Source: CAYOHY01 sp964403885
GTDB lineage: Bacteria; Actinomycetota; Coriobacteriia; Anaerosomatales; PHET01
Length of the DNA: 8,204 bases
Assembly: GCA_964403885.1 (NCBI GenBank)
Contig: CAYOHY010000070.1
Span: 1 to 8,204, forward strand
Direction: 5' to 3'
The translations under genes and the position numbers were made by a program. The notes beneath the pieces were generated by a model. The model was not told where the DNA came from. It did no database searches and was given only the letters and a program-made list of their open reading frames with translations. This document shows positions 6,555 to 8,204 of this stretch, piece by piece; within the stretch, counting starts at the first letter, position 1, and every line of letters starts with the position of its first letter.

Positions 6555-8098
6555 TCGCTCTCCTCGATGGGAAGCCGCATCACGAACCGCGAGCCGTGTG
6601 GGCGCGCGTCTTCGATGTCGATGGTACCGCCGTGTGCGCGCACGATCTCGGAGGCCAACGCGAGCCCCAGTCCGGTGCCCCCTGGTCGCGACGCCGACGA
6701 GGTGCCGCGGTAGAACTTGTCGAAGACCAGCGGCTTCTCGGCGTCCAAGATGCCAGGTCCGCGGTCTTCGACCCACACGCGCACCACCCCGGTCTCTCTG
6801 CGCGCGCCAACCTGCACATTCGAATCGGGGCCAGAGTAAGCGAGCGCGTTCTCGAACAGATTCACAAACGCTCGTGCGAGTTGTGCGAAGTCCGCGGAGA
6901 CAGGCGGCAGATCCGGATCGAGGTCGAACCGGATGCGTGTGGCGAGCGAGCGGGGGATACGCGAGAGCGCGGTGCCCAAGATGTCCGCGATGTCCTCTGA
7001 GCCGAGCGTGGTGCGCCATGCGTCGGACTCCAGCCGCGAAAGATCGAGCAGATCGCCGATGGATCCGTTCAGCCGATCAAGATCCTCGGCAACGACCTCG
7101 AGCTCCTCGCGAACGCGCGCCTCATCGCACGACGCACCTTCCTCCAACAGCCCGGTGATCCGGGCCGTGGCGGCGGCGAGCGGTGTCTTCAGTTCGTGGC
7201 TGACTGATGACACGAAGGTGGACTTCATCCGGTCGGTCTCGCGAAGCGCTCGCGTACGCGCCGCCTCTTCGGCCAGTCGCTCGCCCTCGAATGCCGCCGC
7301 GGAGAGGTTCGCCACCGAGACGAGCAACCGCGTCGAATCTGTGCCAAAACCCTCAGGACTGGCAGACCGGGCCACGAGCACGCCCACAGCGCCGTGCATG
7401 GTCTGAAGCGGCAGGTACACCGCGTCGGCAACCCGCCCGGGGAGCGCTTCGTCTGCGGCGACCGAGACGACCGACTCCCCATCAGCGGAGTGAACTGGGT
7501 ATCCCACGGCCTTCACAGCGGCGACGACCCACTCCACGAATGCGTGTTCCTGCTCGCTCGCGGGTGCGCCCGCCTCGCCCTCAAGCAGCATTTCGTCGGC
7601 GGCCACGGTGCGGTAGAGCGCAACGCGTGACGCGTTCGCTACACCCACAACCTCGCGTGTAATCGCGGCGGCCGTTGCCTCGATAGGGGACTCGGACGCG
7701 ATTCTGAACGAGAGGCGGTTGAGCAGCTCAAGCTCCTTTTGGCGTCGCAGCGCCGCCTGTTCGCGCTCGCGCAGGCGGCCAGTCTGCTGTCCCGCGATCA
7801 GCGCGACGATGAGGAAGACCATCAGGCCGAGCCACTCTGACAGACTGGCTACCGTGAGCGTGTAGTAGGGCGTGACGTACAGCAGGTCAATCAACACGAA
7901 TGTGAACGCCGCGGCCGTCGCCGATGGGCGCGTGCCCCAGGTGCGGGCAAGCACCACGATGACCGGCACGAACAGTAGCTCCACCACCGCGACGGGGACC
8001 ATGCTGCGAAGCGGAATGAGCACGAGTGCCAGCACCAGCACCGACAACAGCGCAGCGATGTAGTCGCCCGCTCGCCCTATGTGTCGCCTTGGCTCCAT
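6551..8098 (-). CDS. Membrane histidine kinase equal to the C-terminal half of KdpD (DUF4118-GAF-HisKA-HATPase)
   Basis: This is a sensor histidine kinase of 515 residues counted from the ATG at 8098. Domains: four close-set membrane helices of the DUF4118 (KdpD) type at about 12-104; an arginine-rich stretch just inside the membrane (108-119, RLREREQAALRR), as in KdpD; a GAF-like domain at about 125-275; the H-box with His301 in SHELKTPL; N-box Asn417 in NLFENALAYS; DRGPGI (445-450); FDKFYRG (459-465); and GGTGLGLAL (473-481). It lacks the KdpD nucleotide-binding and Usp domains, which are encoded at 108-1217. It should phosphorylate the regulator it overlaps by 4 bases. A GTG at 8134 would add 12 residues. 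I prefer the ATG because the extra residues fit nothing in the family, neither start has a ribosome site, and a TANNNT box lies 7 bases before the ATG. Naming it as the kdpD C-terminal half is inference from domains and context; it is annotated elsewhere under various names. Confidence 0.92.
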   Translation of the reverse strand: MEPRRHIGRAGDYIAALLSVLVLALVLIPLRSMVPVAVVELLFVPVIVVLARTWGTRPSATAAAFTFVLIDLLYVTPYYTLTVASLSEWLGLMVFLIVALIAGQQTGRLREREQAALRRQKELELLNRLSFRIASESPIEATAAAITREVVGVANASRVALYRTVAADEMLLEGEAGAPASEQEHAFVEWVVAAVKAVGYPVHSADGESVVSVAADEALPGRVADAVYLPLQTMHGAVGVLVARSASPEGFGTDSTRLLVSVANLSAAAFEGERLAEEAARTRALRETDRMKSTFVSSVSHELKTPLAAATARITGLLEEGASCDEARVREELEVVAEDLDRLNGSIGDLLDLSRLESDAWRTTLGSEDIADILGTALSRIPRSLATRIRFDLDPDLPPVSADFAQLARAFVNLFENALAYSGPDSNVQVGARRETGVVRVWVEDRGPGILDAEKPLVFDKFYRGTSSASRPGGTGLGLALASEIVRAHGGTIDIEDARPHGSRFVMRLPIEESE

Positions 8099-8105
8099 TG
8101 TCGGT

Positions 8106-8111
8106 AGCGTA
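8106..8111 (-). promoter_or_regulatory. Candidate -10 box for a leaderless kinase transcript
   Basis: On the minus strand TACGCT fits the TANNNT pattern and ends 7 bases before the ATG at 8098. That spacing would put the transcript start on, or one base before, the start codon. There is no ribosome site upstream of the ATG, which agrees with a leaderless message. The -35 position (8129-8134, GTGGCT) is a poor match. Six-base matches are common by chance, so this is a moderate call. Confidence 0.4.
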
Positions 8112-8118
8112 GCACCGC

Positions 8119-8133
8119 TGGCTCGCCGAGCCA
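8119..8133. repeat. Inverted repeat TGGCTC-GCC-GAGCCA between divergent promoters
   Basis: A perfect 6-base dyad with a 3-base centre lies between the likely -10 box of the kinase gene and the plus-strand promoter at 8150-8178. This is a natural place for an operator acting on one or both genes. It could equally be chance symmetry in G+C-rich DNA. Confidence 0.35.
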
Positions 8134-8149
8134 CGGGGTGTCGCGAAGG

Positions 8150-8178
8150 TTGACCCGAATGCGCTCGGCGGCTAGACT
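8150..8178 (+). promoter_or_regulatory. Sigma70-type promoter pointing out of the window
   Basis: On the plus strand TTGACC (8150-8155) and TAGACT (8173-8178) are separated by exactly 17 bases. They match the -35 and -10 consensus at 5 of 6 and 4 of 6 positions. The start of transcription would fall near 8185, so the gene it serves lies beyond the right edge and diverges from the kdp operon. This is the best promoter-like sequence in the window. Confidence 0.55.
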
Positions 8179-8186
8179 ATCGCTCG

Positions 8187-8204
8187 CTTCGCGCCCGCGC
8201 GAAG
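8187..8204 (+). repeat. Perfect hairpin at the start of the divergent transcript
   Basis: CTTCGCG and CGCGAAG form a perfect 7-base dyad around a 4-base centre (CCCG), ending at the last base of the window; it may extend further. It begins about where the transcript from the plus-strand promoter would start. It could be a 5' leader hairpin or an operator just downstream of the promoter. One more CGCGAAG lies at 8142-8148, next to the -35 box. Confidence 0.4.

Noticed and set aside
6555..7019. An upstream extension of the regulator by 155 codons
   Set aside because: It is an Arg/His-rich shadow of the kinase gene. The ATG at 6554 has a ribosome site and begins directly before the receiver domain.
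1..8204. Mobile elements, CRISPR arrays, tRNA or rRNA genes
   Set aside because: No terminal repeats, transposase-like product, regularly spaced repeats or RNA gene signatures were found. Seven protein genes explain almost all of the window.

Overview
The window holds one complete potassium-uptake operon of the Kdp type, read entirely on the minus strand from right to left. The DNA is clearly G+C-rich by eye, with a strong G/C bias at third codon positions and several GTG starts. Together with a possible leaderless TANNNT promoter, this suggests a high-G+C bacterium. Actinomycetota is the most likely group, but I cannot place it further without a search. I see no phage, transposon, CRISPR, tRNA or rRNA signal.

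Layout in the order of transcription (right to left): a short control region at 8099-8204; a membrane histidine kinase that looks like the C-terminal half of KdpD (6551-8098); a KdpE-like response regulator overlapping it by 4 bases (5847-6554); a 111-base gap with a direct repeat that probably carries the kdp promoter (5736-5846); kdpF, a 30-residue gene (5643-5735); kdpA (3910-5637); kdpB (1820-3898); kdpC (1232-1810); and a separate protein made only of the KdpD N-terminal and Usp-like domains (108-1217). A weak hairpin follows at 65-79. The gaps from kdpF to the last gene are 5 to 14 bases, as expected for one transcript.

KdpFABC is the high-affinity, ATP-driven K+ pump: KdpA selects K+, KdpB hydrolyses ATP as a P-type ATPase, KdpC assists and KdpF is a small stabilising peptide. 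All hallmark residues that I can check are intact. The kinase and regulator should switch the pump on when K+ is limiting.

The most notable point is the sensor. The single KdpD of E. coli is here two genes, cut at the boundary between the Usp domain and the DUF4118 membrane domain, and placed at opposite ends of the operon. The two lengths (369 + 515) sum to 884, close to the 894 residues of E. coli KdpD. Truncated KdpD proteins are known in cyanobacteria and deinococci, so the split is not new in itself. The arrangement with both halves flanking kdpFABC is what deserves a check.

At the right edge a good sigma70-type promoter points away from the operon on the plus strand, followed by a perfect hairpin. 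This implies a divergent gene just outside the window.
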